A DNA stretch of 39,353 bases from Aquidulcibacter sp. (GCA_027532555.1 JAPZTJ010000073.1:1-39353); one strand, 5' to 3'. Shown: positions 15,876-27,011, counted from the first letter of the stretch. Notes: generated by a model not told the origin, from the sequence alone. Program-made: numbers and translations.

Positions 15876-17675
15876 ATGCCCCAATCAGGTCAAAACTCGC
15901 GTCGTACCGTTCTAGGTGCCTTGGGGGCCAGTGCGGCGGTGCCGTTCCTCCCCACCGTCCTATGGGCCAAAGGACAAACGGGCCCCGATGCCAGTTTCGC
16001 GAAGATCGCGGCAGACTGGCTCGACCAGTCGATGCGCTTAAGCCCCGTCTCGGCGACTTGGACTGGCGATCATCGGTTCGACCATTTGTTGAATGATTAT
16101 ACCCCTGCGGGCCGCGCCGCCTCGCTGAACTTTGCAAAGTCCATCCTAACACGTCTAAACGCGCTCGCACCTGGTACCCTTTCGCGTGCCAATCAGGTCG
16201 ATCGGGCGATGCTGGTCAACGCGCTTGAGTCGCAAATCTGGACGACCGAAACGCTGGAAGATTGGGCGTGGAACCCCTTGCTCTGGCAAGATGCTGCAGG
16301 CAGTGCGCTCTACACTTTGATGGCGCGCGATTTTGCGCCCTTGCCCCAGCGATTGAACAATGTGACTGCGCGCCTGAAACTTCTGCCCGGCTTCCTAGCC
16401 AATGCGCGTGAAAGCCTTGTGCCCGCGCGCGTACCGACCCCGCATGCGGTGACCTATGCGGCGCAAAATCAGGGCCTGAAGTCCATCATTACAGATATGG
16501 TTATCCCGGCCATGGACGCCTTAACCCAACCCGAGCGCGATGCGCTTTTGAATGCGATCGCGGCGTTCTGGGCTGCCGTTGATGCCCACCAAAGCTGGAT
16601 CGATCAGACTTTGGTTCCCGCTGCCAAGGCAGACTTCCGGGCGGGTGCCGCCCGGTTTGATAAGCAACTGACCTACACCCTCCTATCGCCGCTTTCACGG
16701 CAAGAGATTCGCCGCCGGGCAGAACAAGCGGTCCGCGATGTGCGGGCCGAGATGTATGCGGTTTCCGTGAAAGCCTTGTCGGGTAGGGCCGATGCCCCAC
16801 CGTTACCGGCTGCACCAACGCCTGCCGAACAGCAAAAAGCCATTCGCGCTGCCCTTGACCTCGCCGCAGCAGATCGGCCCGCGCGGGATAAATTGGTGGA
16901 AGTGTCGACAGAGGCCACCGAAATCGCCCGCAAATTTGTCGTGGAAAAGGATTTGATCACCCTACCCAACGGCCCGGTCCGCATCATCCTGATGCCGGAA
17001 TTCCAGCGCGGCTTCTCGGTTGCCTATTGCGATAGTCCTGGGCCGCTAGAGAAGCACTTGGACACTTTTTATGCCGTCTCGCCCATTCCCGACGATTGGA
17101 CGGAAGAGCAAGCGATCTCGTTTACCCGCGAATACAATCGCCGCGGCATTCAAGACATTGCTGTGCATGAGGCGATGCCTGGCCATTATGTCCAGATTTT
17201 CCACGCCAATTCCTATCCATCGATCCTGCGCGCCGTTTTAAGCTCGGGCAGCTTTGTCGAAGGCTGGGCGGTCTATGCCGAGACGGTGATGGTCGAAGAA
17301 GGCTTTATGGCCGACGATCCGCTTTATCGATTGACCCAGTTAAAGGTGCTTTTGCGCACCATCACCAATGCCATCATCGACCAAGGCATTCATGTTGATG
17401 GCTGGAGTGAGGCCCAAGTCATGACCTTCTTGACCGAAACCGCCTTCCAAGAAGAACGCGAAGCCGCTGGCAAATGGCGTCGCGCGCAATTATCCGTCAC
17501 CCAACTTTCCACCTATTTCGTTGGCTTCGCTGAACATATGGAAACCCGCGCGGCGGCCAAAGCCAAACAAGGCGCGGCATTCAAGCTGAAGGCCTATCAC
17601 GATGGGATATTGGGTTTTGGCTCACCGCCCGTGCGTTATGCCCGGGCGCTGTTGCTGGATGAGGCGATTGGGTGA
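15876..17675 (+). CDS. DUF885 family (M32-like) metallopeptidase, exported
   Basis: A 599-aa protein with a Tat signal (NSRRTVLGALGASAAVPFLP), followed by the DUF885 body. The zinc-site motif appears as AVHEAMPGHYVQIFH (H-E-x2-P-G-H), with a downstream glutamate in SFVEGWAVYAETVM, and a C-terminal helical part RAAAKAKQGAAFKLKAYHDGIL. Family members resemble carboxypeptidase Taq-type zinc peptidases, though substrates are mostly unknown. GGGAG lies 8 nt before the ATG. It stands alone. Confidence 0.87.
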   Translation: MPQSGQNSRRTVLGALGASAAVPFLPTVLWAKGQTGPDASFAKIAADWLDQSMRLSPVSATWTGDHRFDHLLNDYTPAGRAASLNFAKSILTRLNALAPGTLSRANQVDRAMLVNALESQIWTTETLEDWAWNPLLWQDAAGSALYTLMARDFAPLPQRLNNVTARLKLLPGFLANARESLVPARVPTPHAVTYAAQNQGLKSIITDMVIPAMDALTQPERDALLNAIAAFWAAVDAHQSWIDQTLVPAAKADFRAGAARFDKQLTYTLLSPLSRQEIRRRAEQAVRDVRAEMYAVSVKALSGRADAPPLPAAPTPAEQQKAIRAALDLAAADRPARDKLVEVSTEATEIARKFVVEKDLITLPNGPVRIILMPEFQRGFSVAYCDSPGPLEKHLDTFYAVSPIPDDWTEEQAISFTREYNRRGIQDIAVHEAMPGHYVQIFHANSYPSILRAVLSSGSFVEGWAVYAETVMVEEGFMADDPLYRLTQLKVLLRTITNAIIDQGIHVDGWSEAQVMTFLTETAFQEEREAAGKWRRAQLSVTQLSTYFVGFAEHMETRAAAKAKQGAAFKLKAYHDGILGFGSPPVRYARALLLDEAIG

Positions 17676-17716
17676 GGGGATGATCAGATAGAAGAGGGCC
17701 GTGCTGCTCAGTCCCC

Positions 17717-18421
17717 TTAGCGCGCGCGCCCAGCAAACCAGGCATCAATCTCATCTACACCCACCACATCGGCATATTTCAACAATAGGTCCGTCAAATT
17801 GGCGAAGTGATAGCTTTCGTGTTTATCGGCCACGCATTCTTCTGGCACGATCGTGCGATAACCGTGGCTGAGGCTATCGACTGCCGTTGCGCGGACGCAG
17901 CCTGATGTTGAGCCGCCGGTGATTACCAGCGTATCGACCCGATGCCAGACGAGGTAGCTGGCAAGTTGGGTCTCAAAAAAGGCCGATGGCATGCGCTTAG
18001 TATAGGTAAGGTCTACTGAATGGTCGATCTCGCAGCGGGGATCGAACTGGTGGCGCTCGCTGTCATATTTGATGTTTTGTAAGCTGTCGGGCGTGTTGGT
18101 GCGCGTGCCCCAAACGCCTGCATCGCCTGCGTCCGGCTTATAGGCAACGCGCGTCCAGATGACGGGCATGCCAGCGGTCCGCGCCAAGGCGCTGATGCGA
18201 TTGGTGTGCTCAATCTGGCGTGGATCGGTCACGTAAGAGGTATTGGGGAACAGGTCCGGCCGCGTATAGGCCTGTTGAAAGTCGATATTGACGATGGCGA
18301 GCTTCGTGCCAATGCCAAACTTGGCGCGGTTGGGATTGGCTTTGACGCGGGCATACATTTGCCGCGCCGTTAGATCCTCACACACCATGGTTGGTTCAAA
18401 GGAAAGCGGGGGCTGGGCCAT
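17717..18421 (-). CDS. Isochorismatase-family hydrolase, N-carbamoylsarcosine amidase-like
   Basis: A 234-aa cysteine hydrolase. The catalytic triad expected of the family is visible as D47 (VNIDFQQAY), K142 (TYTKRMPSAF) and C175 (GGSTSGCVRATAVDSL, including the cis-peptide region). The extended N-terminus and the RMPSAFFET loop resemble N-carbamoylsarcosine amidases and relatives that release ammonia and CO2 from carbamoyl groups; the true substrate is not known. GAGGAG lies 7 nt before the ATG. It follows the mscS-like gene by 21 bp on the same strand, so they are probably co-transcribed. Confidence 0.85.
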   Translation of the reverse strand: MAQPPLSFEPTMVCEDLTARQMYARVKANPNRAKFGIGTKLAIVNIDFQQAYTRPDLFPNTSYVTDPRQIEHTNRISALARTAGMPVIWTRVAYKPDAGDAGVWGTRTNTPDSLQNIKYDSERHQFDPRCEIDHSVDLTYTKRMPSAFFETQLASYLVWHRVDTLVITGGSTSGCVRATAVDSLSHGYRTIVPEECVADKHESYHFANLTDLLLKYADVVGVDEIDAWFAGRAR

Positions 18422-18442
18422 GGAATGCTCCTCTCGTTCAAG

Positions 18443-19267
18443 TCAGACGTTTTTGACGGCGCGGGCGACTGAAGGCTGTGGGAAGCCTGCGTCGCCGAAG
18501 GTCGCGGCAATCGCTTTATGGGTATCATATACCACTTGCCAATAATGATCATTATGGCAGAAGGGCCGGACCAAAAGCTTGGGGCCAGCTTCGGTAAACT
18601 CAATGATCTCAATCACAGGGGCGGGGTCTGCAATGACATTGGGAATGGCTGAAACCGCCTTAAGCAGCATGGCCCTCGCTTCATCCGGGCTGACGCTCGC
18701 GGCAAGTTGCACGCGCAAGTCCACCGCTCGATAGGGATTGGCCGAATAGTTTTGAATAATGGCGGTGGAGACCGCATTATTGCCAATGATGGTGCGCACA
18801 TTCTCCAGCGTGTTGATCGCGGTCGCAAACATGCCGATTTCGGTGACGGTGCCAGTTACGCCTGCTGCTGTGATGAAGTCGCCGACTTTGAACGGTTTAA
18901 ACAGGATCAAGAACACCCCTGCCGCAAAGTTAGACAACAAGCCCGACCAAGCCGCGCCAACCGCCAGACCAGCTGCCGCCACCAAGGCTGCCAAGCTCGT
19001 TGTCTCAATGCCAAAGACATTGAGGATGGCGATGACCAGAAAGATGTTGAGGCCGATGGTGACGATGGAGCCGATCCACGTCTTGATCGTCCTGTCCATC
19101 GCATTGTGGAGGAGCGCGCGTGTAATGGCGCGACCGATCAAGCTGATCACCCAGCGACCGATAAACCACAAAGCGATCGCGCCAAGCGCCTTCAAACCTA
19201 GATTAACGGCGGTTTCTAAGCCAGTTTTGATAAGGGTCGGCAAAATGTCGGTTTGAAACTGGGTCAT
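18443..19267 (-). CDS. mscS: Small-conductance mechanosensitive channel (MscS family)
   Basis: A 274-aa protein of E. coli MscS size. Three N-terminal membrane segments (about residues 22-45, 65-88 and 90-120) end in the pore helix AALVAAAGLAVGAAWSGLLSN, followed by the beta domain with FKVGDFITAAGVTGTVTEIGMFAT and a C-terminal alpha/beta domain. The channel opens under membrane tension to release solutes in osmotic downshock. It is the first gene of a two-gene unit with the isochorismatase-family gene. Confidence 0.92.
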   Translation of the reverse strand: MTQFQTDILPTLIKTGLETAVNLGLKALGAIALWFIGRWVISLIGRAITRALLHNAMDRTIKTWIGSIVTIGLNIFLVIAILNVFGIETTSLAALVAAAGLAVGAAWSGLLSNFAAGVFLILFKPFKVGDFITAAGVTGTVTEIGMFATAINTLENVRTIIGNNAVSTAIIQNYSANPYRAVDLRVQLAASVSPDEARAMLLKAVSAIPNVIADPAPVIEIIEFTEAGPKLLVRPFCHNDHYWQVVYDTHKAIAATFGDAGFPQPSVARAVKNV

Positions 19268-19382
19268 TAGGGCAGAGTCCTAGCCATGTCGCCGATCTGG
19301 TGAAAGTCCTAAACCAATTTCGGGGTTTTGGCTGGAGGGTCAAGCGGGCGCGACAGAGACCTGACGCGCCCCCCGGTCTGGA

Positions 19383-19808
19383 TTATTTCTTTGCCCCGAA
19401 CAGGCCGCCCAATGCATTCTTGGCCATGTCGGTCAGGTCATTGACAGGATTGCCATCGCCGTCCTTGTCGAGGCTTGTGACCATGCCCGACAGCGGGGTG
19501 TCTTTCAGCTTGCCCAGCATGTCGCCGACGAAGGTTTGAGCGGCACCTGTCAATTCCGCCGCTTTGGCGCCAAGGCTGGTGGATAGGCCAGCGGCGACGC
19601 CTTGCACTTGCTCCAGAGGCAGGCCGGTTTTCTCTGCGATGATTTGGGCCGAACCCATGATATCGCCGCCAGTCTCCTTGGCATGAGCCAACAGGTCGGC
19701 AGCCAAGGTTTGCGCGCGCTCGGCTTCAAGGCCGACTTTGTCGCCGAGGGTTTTGAGGAAGTCGGCACCGCCGACTTTGGTAATCAATTCTTGGATATTA
19801 AATGACAT
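19383..19808 (-). CDS. Hypothetical protein with EF-hand-like motif
   Basis: A 141-aa, largely helical protein (FNIQELITKVGGADFLKTLG ...) without signal peptide. Near the C-terminus SLDKDGDGNPVNDLTDMAK has the D-x-D-x-D-G spacing of an EF-hand calcium loop, followed by a short Gly-rich tail GGLFGAKK. The arrangement is reminiscent of small DUF937/DUF2780-like proteins, but the family is not assigned with certainty. GAGGAG lies 8 nt before the ATG at 19808, which sets the start. Confidence 0.7.
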   Translation of the reverse strand: MSFNIQELITKVGGADFLKTLGDKVGLEAERAQTLAADLLAHAKETGGDIMGSAQIIAEKTGLPLEQVQGVAAGLSTSLGAKAAELTGAAQTFVGDMLGKLKDTPLSGMVTSLDKDGDGNPVNDLTDMAKNALGGLFGAKK

Positions 19809-19915
19809 CTGGCTTCTCCTCAAAGTGAAAGCCCTATTAGCTTACGGGCAAAACCGCCTTAAGGCCATGGCGCGACGGGTTGATGACACAGGCGGAACCT
19901 TGCGCAAACGGCCCC

Positions 19916-20191
19916 TTATTTATGGGCATCCACATAAGCTTTGAGGACTTGCTGCATTTTCTTGATATGTCCCTTGCCACCACTTTGCGCGACGAAGAAG
20001 TCGTAGACCTCTGCTTGCAAGCGCAAATGAACCGATTTGCGGGTTTGAGGTTCTACGAGGACGGCATCTGCCCAGAAGTCAGGGCCCAAGGATGGGCCAA
20101 TTGGGGCATCCTTGCGCGTACGGGTCTCGCCGCGATCACGCCTGGCTCGCGCTTCTTCGAGAGACATACGCACGATAGAGTTCACGCTCAT
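19916..20191 (-). CDS. brnA: BrnA-family antitoxin (copy 2)
   Basis: A 91-aa protein starting MSVNSIVRMSLEEARARRDRG, with the antitoxin's PIGPSLGPDFWADAVLV toxin-binding part and a ribbon-helix-helix end SVHLRLQAEVYDFFVAQSGGKGHIKKMQQVLKAYVDAH. It is clearly diverged from copy 1, belonging to the BrnA subtype with a longer basic N-terminus. The ATG at 20191 follows AAAGG by 8 nt; a GTG three codons upstream is less likely. It overlaps the end of brnT by 56 nt. Confidence 0.85.
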   Translation of the reverse strand: MSVNSIVRMSLEEARARRDRGETRTRKDAPIGPSLGPDFWADAVLVEPQTRKSVHLRLQAEVYDFFVAQSGGKGHIKKMQQVLKAYVDAHK

Positions 20192-20429
20192 CTGTTCCAC
20201 CTTTCCAAGCGCTGATCAGGCGCACCGAACTCCCTCTTTGGGTATGGACGACGACAAAACAATCATCATCAACGATGCCAATCGAACGACCGCGTTGCTC
20301 ACCATAATCGTGTCTGCGATCCACCGCCGAGAGGACAAAGGTCTCGAAGATCAGCATGGCATCAATGAAATCAACGCCGTGCTTCAGGATATTCGCTTTA
20401 TTCTTTTCATGATCCCATTCAAAATCCAT
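20136..20429 (-). CDS. brnT: BrnT-family ribonuclease toxin (copy 2)
   Basis: A 97-aa protein with the family start MDFEWDHEKNKANILKHGVDF, a central FETFVLSAVDRRHDYGEQRG, and the strand pair VDDDCFVVVHTQRGSSVRLISAW. A longer frame opens at 20492, but the family homology begins at 20429. As in copy 1, toxin precedes antitoxin and the two overlap. The sequence differs strongly from copy 1 (for example ISAWKGGTDEREL against ISARCASVKERRL), so the two pairs are probably separate acquisitions rather than a recent duplication. Confidence 0.85.
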   Translation of the reverse strand: MDFEWDHEKNKANILKHGVDFIDAMLIFETFVLSAVDRRHDYGEQRGRSIGIVDDDCFVVVHTQRGSSVRLISAWKGGTDERELYRAYVSRRSASQA

Positions 20430-20543
20430 AGGCGTAACCGTGAAGGCCAGTCTCTTCGCCAAGATAGCGAAGGGACCTGAGTGTGGCCGCACAATAGGTT
20501 ACGCTAGACCATAGGCTTGGCCATTGCCTGACGGGTTACAGAA

Positions 20544-20586
20544 TTTGTGTATCGAGATCGATGCATACACGTTTTGTGTACACAAA
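20544..20586 (-). promoter_or_regulatory. Probable BrnA operator region (copy 2)
   Basis: A perfect 14-nt palindrome TTTGTGTACACAAA lies at 20573-20586, between the tldD stop and brnT. Two further half-sites, TTTGTGTAT (20544-20552) and ATACACG (20565-20571), are arranged as an inverted pair around a GATC-containing spacer. The core is similar to the copy 1 palindrome TTGTATATACAA. The site is about 145 bp before the brnT start used here, further than in copy 1, which leaves room for an untranslated leader or an earlier start. Confidence 0.55.
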
Positions 20587-20598
20587 TCAACTCTCTTC

Positions 20599-22029
20599 TT
20601 ACCCCGCGCCGCCCACGGTCAGGCCGCCGATGCGCAAGGTGGGTTGGCCGACGCCGACGGGGACGGATTGGCCGGCTTTGCCGCAGGTGCCGACGCCGTT
20701 GTCGAGTTCTGCATCATTGCCAATCATCGAGATTTTGGTGAGTGAGGTTGGGCCGTCGCCAATCAGGCTGGCACCTTTGACGGGGGCAATGATCTTCCCA
20801 TTTTCAACCAAATAAGCCTCGGTGCATTGGAACACGAATTTGCCAGACGTGATGTCGACCGAGCCGCCGCCGAAATTGGTTGCATAGATACCGCGCTTCA
20901 GGCTGGCGACAATCTCGGCTGGGTCCATCGAACCTGATTCCATCGTCGTATTGGTCATGCGGGGCATGGGGCTATGCGCATAGCTTTCGCGGCGACCGTT
21001 GCCGGTTGGGGCAACACCCATGAGGCGCGCATTCATCCTGTCTTGCAGATAGCCGACCAGAATCCCATCCTCGATCAAGACGGTACGTTGGGTCGGTGTG
21101 CCTTCATCATCAATGGTCAAAGAACCGCGACGATCCGGCAAAGTACCGTCATCGACAACGGTGACGCCGGGCGAGGCAACGCGCTGGCCGATCATCCCGG
21201 CAAAGGCCGAGGTGCCCTTGCGGTTGAAGTCACCCTCAAGGCCGTGACCCACAGCTTCATGCAATAAAATGCCGGGCCAGCCAGGCCCCAACACCACATC
21301 CATTTCGCCAGCAGGGGCGGGTATGGCGTCTAGATTGACCAGAGCGACGCGCAGCGCTTCATCGGCGAGGGCCTTTAAATGACCTTCTTCGATCCATTGT
21401 GCATAATCGGCCCGCCCACCAGCGCCTGCGGACCCACTCTCACGCCGACCATCTTTTTCAGCGGTGACAGAGACATTGACCCGCACCAAAGGCCGGGTAT
21501 CCGTGCGCACATCACCATCAAGGCGCACAATCGCGATTTCCTTCCGCGATGCCGCCAGCGACACGGAAACTTGAACAACCCGTGAGTCTTTGGCCCGTAC
21601 ATAAGCGTCAATCTCGCCCAAGGTGGCAATTTTGGCTTCAAAACTGGGCGCAGACAGTGGGTCGCTGTCACTGTAAAGCTTCGCATTGGTGCGGGCAGGG
21701 GCTTCCGCCAAGCTCCCTGAATGGCCGCGCTTGGCGATGCTGGCAGCGGCTGCGGCGCGCTTGAGCGAGGCTTGTGACAGCTCATTGGCATGGGCATAGC
21801 CGGCGGCTTCCCCGGCAACGACACGCAGACCAAAGCCCTCATCAGAATCATAAGAAGCTGATTTTAAACGCCCATCATCCCAGACAAAGCTTTCGCCGCG
21901 AGCGCGCTCTAAGAACAATTCCCCATCATCGGCCTGATAAAGTGCCTCTTTGAGTACCGCTTCAGAGCCTGCCGCCAAGGCCAATTCGGAAAGGGGCGCG
22001 AGGGTTTGTTCGGTCATCTGCTCAGTCAT
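20599..22029 (-). CDS. tldD: TldD metalloprotease subunit
   Basis: A 476-aa protein close in size to E. coli TldD (481 aa). The zinc motif is LLHEAVGHGLEGD (H-E-x3-H), and family segments such as WDDGRLKSASYDSDEGFGLRV, IDDEGTPTQRTVLIEDG and FQCTEAYLVENGKII are present. TldD pairs with TldE/PmbA to degrade unfolded peptides, process microcin leaders and handle CcdA-type antitoxins; the partner gene is not in this window. The start at 22029 is set by AAGGA 7 nt upstream; the frame stays open to 22224. It is divergent from the cytochrome oxidase cluster, a common alphaproteobacterial arrangement. Confidence 0.94.
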   Translation of the reverse strand: MTEQMTEQTLAPLSELALAAGSEAVLKEALYQADDGELFLERARGESFVWDDGRLKSASYDSDEGFGLRVVAGEAAGYAHANELSQASLKRAAAAASIAKRGHSGSLAEAPARTNAKLYSDSDPLSAPSFEAKIATLGEIDAYVRAKDSRVVQVSVSLAASRKEIAIVRLDGDVRTDTRPLVRVNVSVTAEKDGRRESGSAGAGGRADYAQWIEEGHLKALADEALRVALVNLDAIPAPAGEMDVVLGPGWPGILLHEAVGHGLEGDFNRKGTSAFAGMIGQRVASPGVTVVDDGTLPDRRGSLTIDDEGTPTQRTVLIEDGILVGYLQDRMNARLMGVAPTGNGRRESYAHSPMPRMTNTTMESGSMDPAEIVASLKRGIYATNFGGGSVDITSGKFVFQCTEAYLVENGKIIAPVKGASLIGDGPTSLTKISMIGNDAELDNGVGTCGKAGQSVPVGVGQPTLRIGGLTVGGAG

Positions 22030-22435
22030 GGGTGTTCCTTCCAACATGGACGCAGACTTAAGCAGTGTTGGCGGCAATGCAAATGAGGGATACAGCCAGC
22101 CATATCGGCAAGTCGACCAAGGTTTTGCGCCAATTCCGTCGGACAAAGCCGAATCTACTCGTTTTCGGCGATTAAGCTGGCCCAAACAATCCGCAAGCAA
22201 GACTCTCGAGACGCAGAAGCACACAGCGGCTTACTGAAAAGCATGGTGTTTCCAATGTGTCGCCCCACTTTCCCCGCGCCGCCTAGGCGTGTTATGGCCT
22301 TGTTTGATTAGGGCGACTCTTTGTTGCCCTGCGACAATTTGTACACATCGACGCACGTGACAAATGGTCTCAGAGAGCTAGTTCGGTTCGATGAGGTCAC
22401 GTCATGGGTTTTGACGTGGTTAAGGGGAGCATCAT
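22030..22435. promoter_or_regulatory. tldD-coxB divergent intergenic region
   Basis: This 406-bp stretch has no convincing gene. It must hold promoters for tldD and for the cox cluster, but no clear -35/-10 pair or FNR box was found. Two hairpins are visible on the coxB side: GGGCGAC/GTTGCCC (22311-22317 and 22323-22329) and CACGTCA/TGACGTG (22398-22404 and 22412-22418). The second ends 4 nt before the coxB Shine-Dalgarno AGGGGAG (22423-22429), so it could affect ribosome access. Confidence 0.5.
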
Positions 22436-24999
<2,564 letters not shown>

Positions 25000-25027
25000 T
25001 CCTAACCTCGGTACTTAACCGGACTTT

Positions 25028-25062
25028 ACACGCTCCCGAAGGTCCACTTCGGGGGCGTGTTT
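25028..25062 (+). terminator. Intrinsic terminator-like hairpin after coxA
   Basis: 14-bp arms ACACGCTCCCGAAG and CTTCGGGGGCGTGT (one G-T wobble) around GTCCA, followed by TTTCG. It lies 28 nt after the coxA stop and before ctaB, so it likely gives more coxBA message than downstream assembly-factor message. Confidence 0.7.
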
Positions 25063-25076
25063 CGTAGAAAGCCATC

Positions 25077-26081
25077 ATGACCGAAATCCCCGCTCAAAAT
25101 CTGCCTGGCGAAAATCCTGGTGATGTCCAACCCAAGCGGCGTATTGCCGACTGGAAGGATTATCTCGACTTGATGAAGCCGCGCGTGATGTCGCTTGTGA
25201 TTTTTACAGCGGTTGTTGGCTATTTGTGCGCGCCGGGTGACCATAATCCAATCTTGGGCGCTCTCGCGATTTTCGCCATTGCCATGGGGGCAGGGGCGGC
25301 AGGCGCGCTCAACATGTGGTATGATGCCGATATTGATGGTCTGATGAAGCGCACGCGTATGCGCCCAGTACCGGCAGGCCTTGTCCATAAGGACGAAGCC
25401 TTGGCGATGGGCATTGTGATGAGCATTTTGTCGGTGTTGCTCTTAGCATTGACTGCAAAAGACTATCTCGCGGCAAGCCTCTTGGCCTTCACAATCTTCT
25501 TCTACGCCGTGGTTTATTCCATGTGGCTCAAACGCTCGACCCCACAGAATATTGTGATTGGCGGACTTGCTGGGGCCTTGCCGCCACTGGTGGCTTGGGC
25601 GGTAGCAACCGGGGATATGCCTCTGGACGCTTGGCTCTTGGTTGGGATCATTTTCTTGTGGACCCCGCCGCATTCTTGGGCTTTGGCCCTTTACAAAGCA
25701 GGCGATTATGCGTCGGCCAATGTGCCGATGATGCCGGTTGCCAAGGGCCCAGCTTCAACCCGTTTGCAGATTTTTCTGTACTCAATCGCTCTAGTGATCG
25801 TTGGTGTGTTGCCCGTTTGGACAGGGTTAGGCGGTGAGATTTATGCTTGGGTGTCGATTTCGACCGGCCTTGTTTTCCTTCTGTTGGCTTGGCGTGTCTT
25901 CCGCTCCCGCGCTGGCGATGCGGACGGCCGGGAGGAAGGCCGTGCACTTTACTCCGATAAGCAGATCGACAATCGCCCCGCGCGCGACTTGTTCGCCTTT
26001 TCGTTACTTTACTTGACGGCGCTGTTTGCCGCATTGCTGGTTGAACACGGTTTCGGCCTGCACGCGCCCCTTTTCGGCTAA
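25077..26081 (+). CDS. ctaB: Protoheme IX farnesyltransferase (heme O synthase)
   Basis: A 334-aa UbiA-superfamily membrane enzyme that adds the farnesyl tail to heme B, giving heme O on the way to heme A. The aspartate-rich diphosphate motif appears as NMWYDADIDGLMKRTRMRP and a second conserved loop as YSMWLKRSTPQNIVIGG. About nine membrane segments are visible. A polar N-terminal stretch of about 30 residues precedes LDLMKPRVMSLVIF. It lies behind the coxA terminator, so it may depend on read-through or its own promoter. Confidence 0.95.
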   Translation: MTEIPAQNLPGENPGDVQPKRRIADWKDYLDLMKPRVMSLVIFTAVVGYLCAPGDHNPILGALAIFAIAMGAGAAGALNMWYDADIDGLMKRTRMRPVPAGLVHKDEALAMGIVMSILSVLLLALTAKDYLAASLLAFTIFFYAVVYSMWLKRSTPQNIVIGGLAGALPPLVAWAVATGDMPLDAWLLVGIIFLWTPPHSWALALYKAGDYASANVPMMPVAKGPASTRLQIFLYSIALVIVGVLPVWTGLGGEIYAWVSISTGLVFLLLAWRVFRSRAGDADGREEGRALYSDKQIDNRPARDLFAFSLLYLTALFAALLVEHGFGLHAPLFG

Positions 26082-26153
26082 GGCTTTGGCCTTAGGTTAG
26101 GAAAAGTGGGTTCTGAGACTGAGACAATTTTACACGTTTGCAAGGCGAAGATA

Positions 26154-26300
26154 ATGACCGATAAAGCGCCCCTCGACCCGATCGCTGCCCGCAATCGTCG
26201 CAGCTTGGCTATTGCCCTTTGCCTCTTTGGCTTTGTTGCGATTGTGTTTTTGGTGACCATGGTCCGTCTACAGGGCCATGCCCTGAACAAGCCGTTTTAG
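26154..26300 (+). CDS. coxF: CoxF-like small membrane protein
   Basis: A 48-aa protein, polar N-terminus (MTDKAPLDPIAARNRRS) then one membrane helix (LAIALCLFGFVAIVFLVTMV) and the end RLQGHALNKPF. Small one-helix proteins in this exact place between ctaB and ctaG are annotated CoxF in alphaproteobacteria; a role in oxidase assembly is assumed from position only. The ATG at 26154 is preferred over an upstream start at 26106. AGGAG for ctaG overlaps its stop codon. Confidence 0.75.
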   Translation: MTDKAPLDPIAARNRRSLAIALCLFGFVAIVFLVTMVRLQGHALNKPF

Positions 26301-26309
26301 GAGCAGCCG

Positions 26310-26891
26310 ATGGCAATGAGCAAGAAAGCACGTTTTGGCTTGATGGCAGGCTTGGTGCCTCTGACCATGCTGGGTGCCTCTTACGCCGCAGTGCCGCTTT
26401 ATCAGCTGTTTTGCCAAATTACGGGCTATGGCGGCACCACGCAAGTCGCCACAGAAGCCGCCAGTCAAGTCTTGAGCCGCACCATTCAGGTCCGCTTTGA
26501 CGCCAATGTGGCCCCCGGCGTGCCTTGGTCGTTTAAGCCCGAGAAGCCAGTGGTTTCGCTAAAGCTCGGCGAAAATGGCTTGGCCTTTTATACCGTCAAA
26601 AATGAGTCCAACCGACCCGTCACAGCGGTGGCCACTTACAATGTCACGCCACACAAGGTTGGTCCCTATTTTCAAAAGTTGGAGTGCTTCTGCTTCCAAG
26701 ATCGCACGCTGCAACCGGGCGAAAGCATGGAATTGCCAGTGATCTTTTACGTTGACCCATCGCTGGCTACCGACCGCAATGTCGATGAAGTCACAGAAGT
26801 GACCCTGTCTTACACGTTTTTTGAAGCAGGCGATAAAGCGATAGTGCAAGCGCAAGCCGGTGGGGCAGCACCTACGGTGACAACCCAGTGA
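26310..26891 (+). CDS. ctaG: Cytochrome c oxidase assembly protein CtaG (Cox11)
   Basis: A 193-aa copper chaperone that inserts copper into the CuB site of subunit I. One N-terminal membrane helix (about residues 9-29) is followed by YQLFCQITGYGG with C35 and a periplasmic Ig-like domain bearing the copper motif C126-F-C128-F. AGGAG lies 6 nt before the ATG. It directly follows coxF with a 9-bp gap. Confidence 0.95.
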   Translation: MAMSKKARFGLMAGLVPLTMLGASYAAVPLYQLFCQITGYGGTTQVATEAASQVLSRTIQVRFDANVAPGVPWSFKPEKPVVSLKLGENGLAFYTVKNESNRPVTAVATYNVTPHKVGPYFQKLECFCFQDRTLQPGESMELPVIFYVDPSLATDRNVDEVTEVTLSYTFFEAGDKAIVQAQAGGAAPTVTTQ

Positions 26892-26956
26892 AGGAAGCTG
26901 AAGTAAAACGGCTTTCGGTGGTTGCCTCTTTCGGCAAGAACGCGCTAAACGACTAG
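26888..26956 (+). CDS. Possible 22-residue ORF overlapping the ctaG stop
   Basis: A GTG overlapping the ctaG stop (GTGA) opens a short frame [22 protein letters not shown] ending at 26956, in the ctaG-coxC gap. No membrane helix or known motif is visible. It may be chance, and is listed only because the overlap matches the coupling used elsewhere in this window. Confidence 0.2.
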   Translation: MKEAEVKRLSVVASFGKNALND

Positions 26957-27011
26957 AAGAACTTGGGGATTCCCGCGCCTACAGCGTCGGGACATAGTAC
27001 AGGGCCAAAAC

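Noticed and set aside
20493-20745. Short plus-strand ORFs near the tldD end
   Set aside because: Low-complexity translations (Arg- or Ala-rich) complementary to tldD codons.
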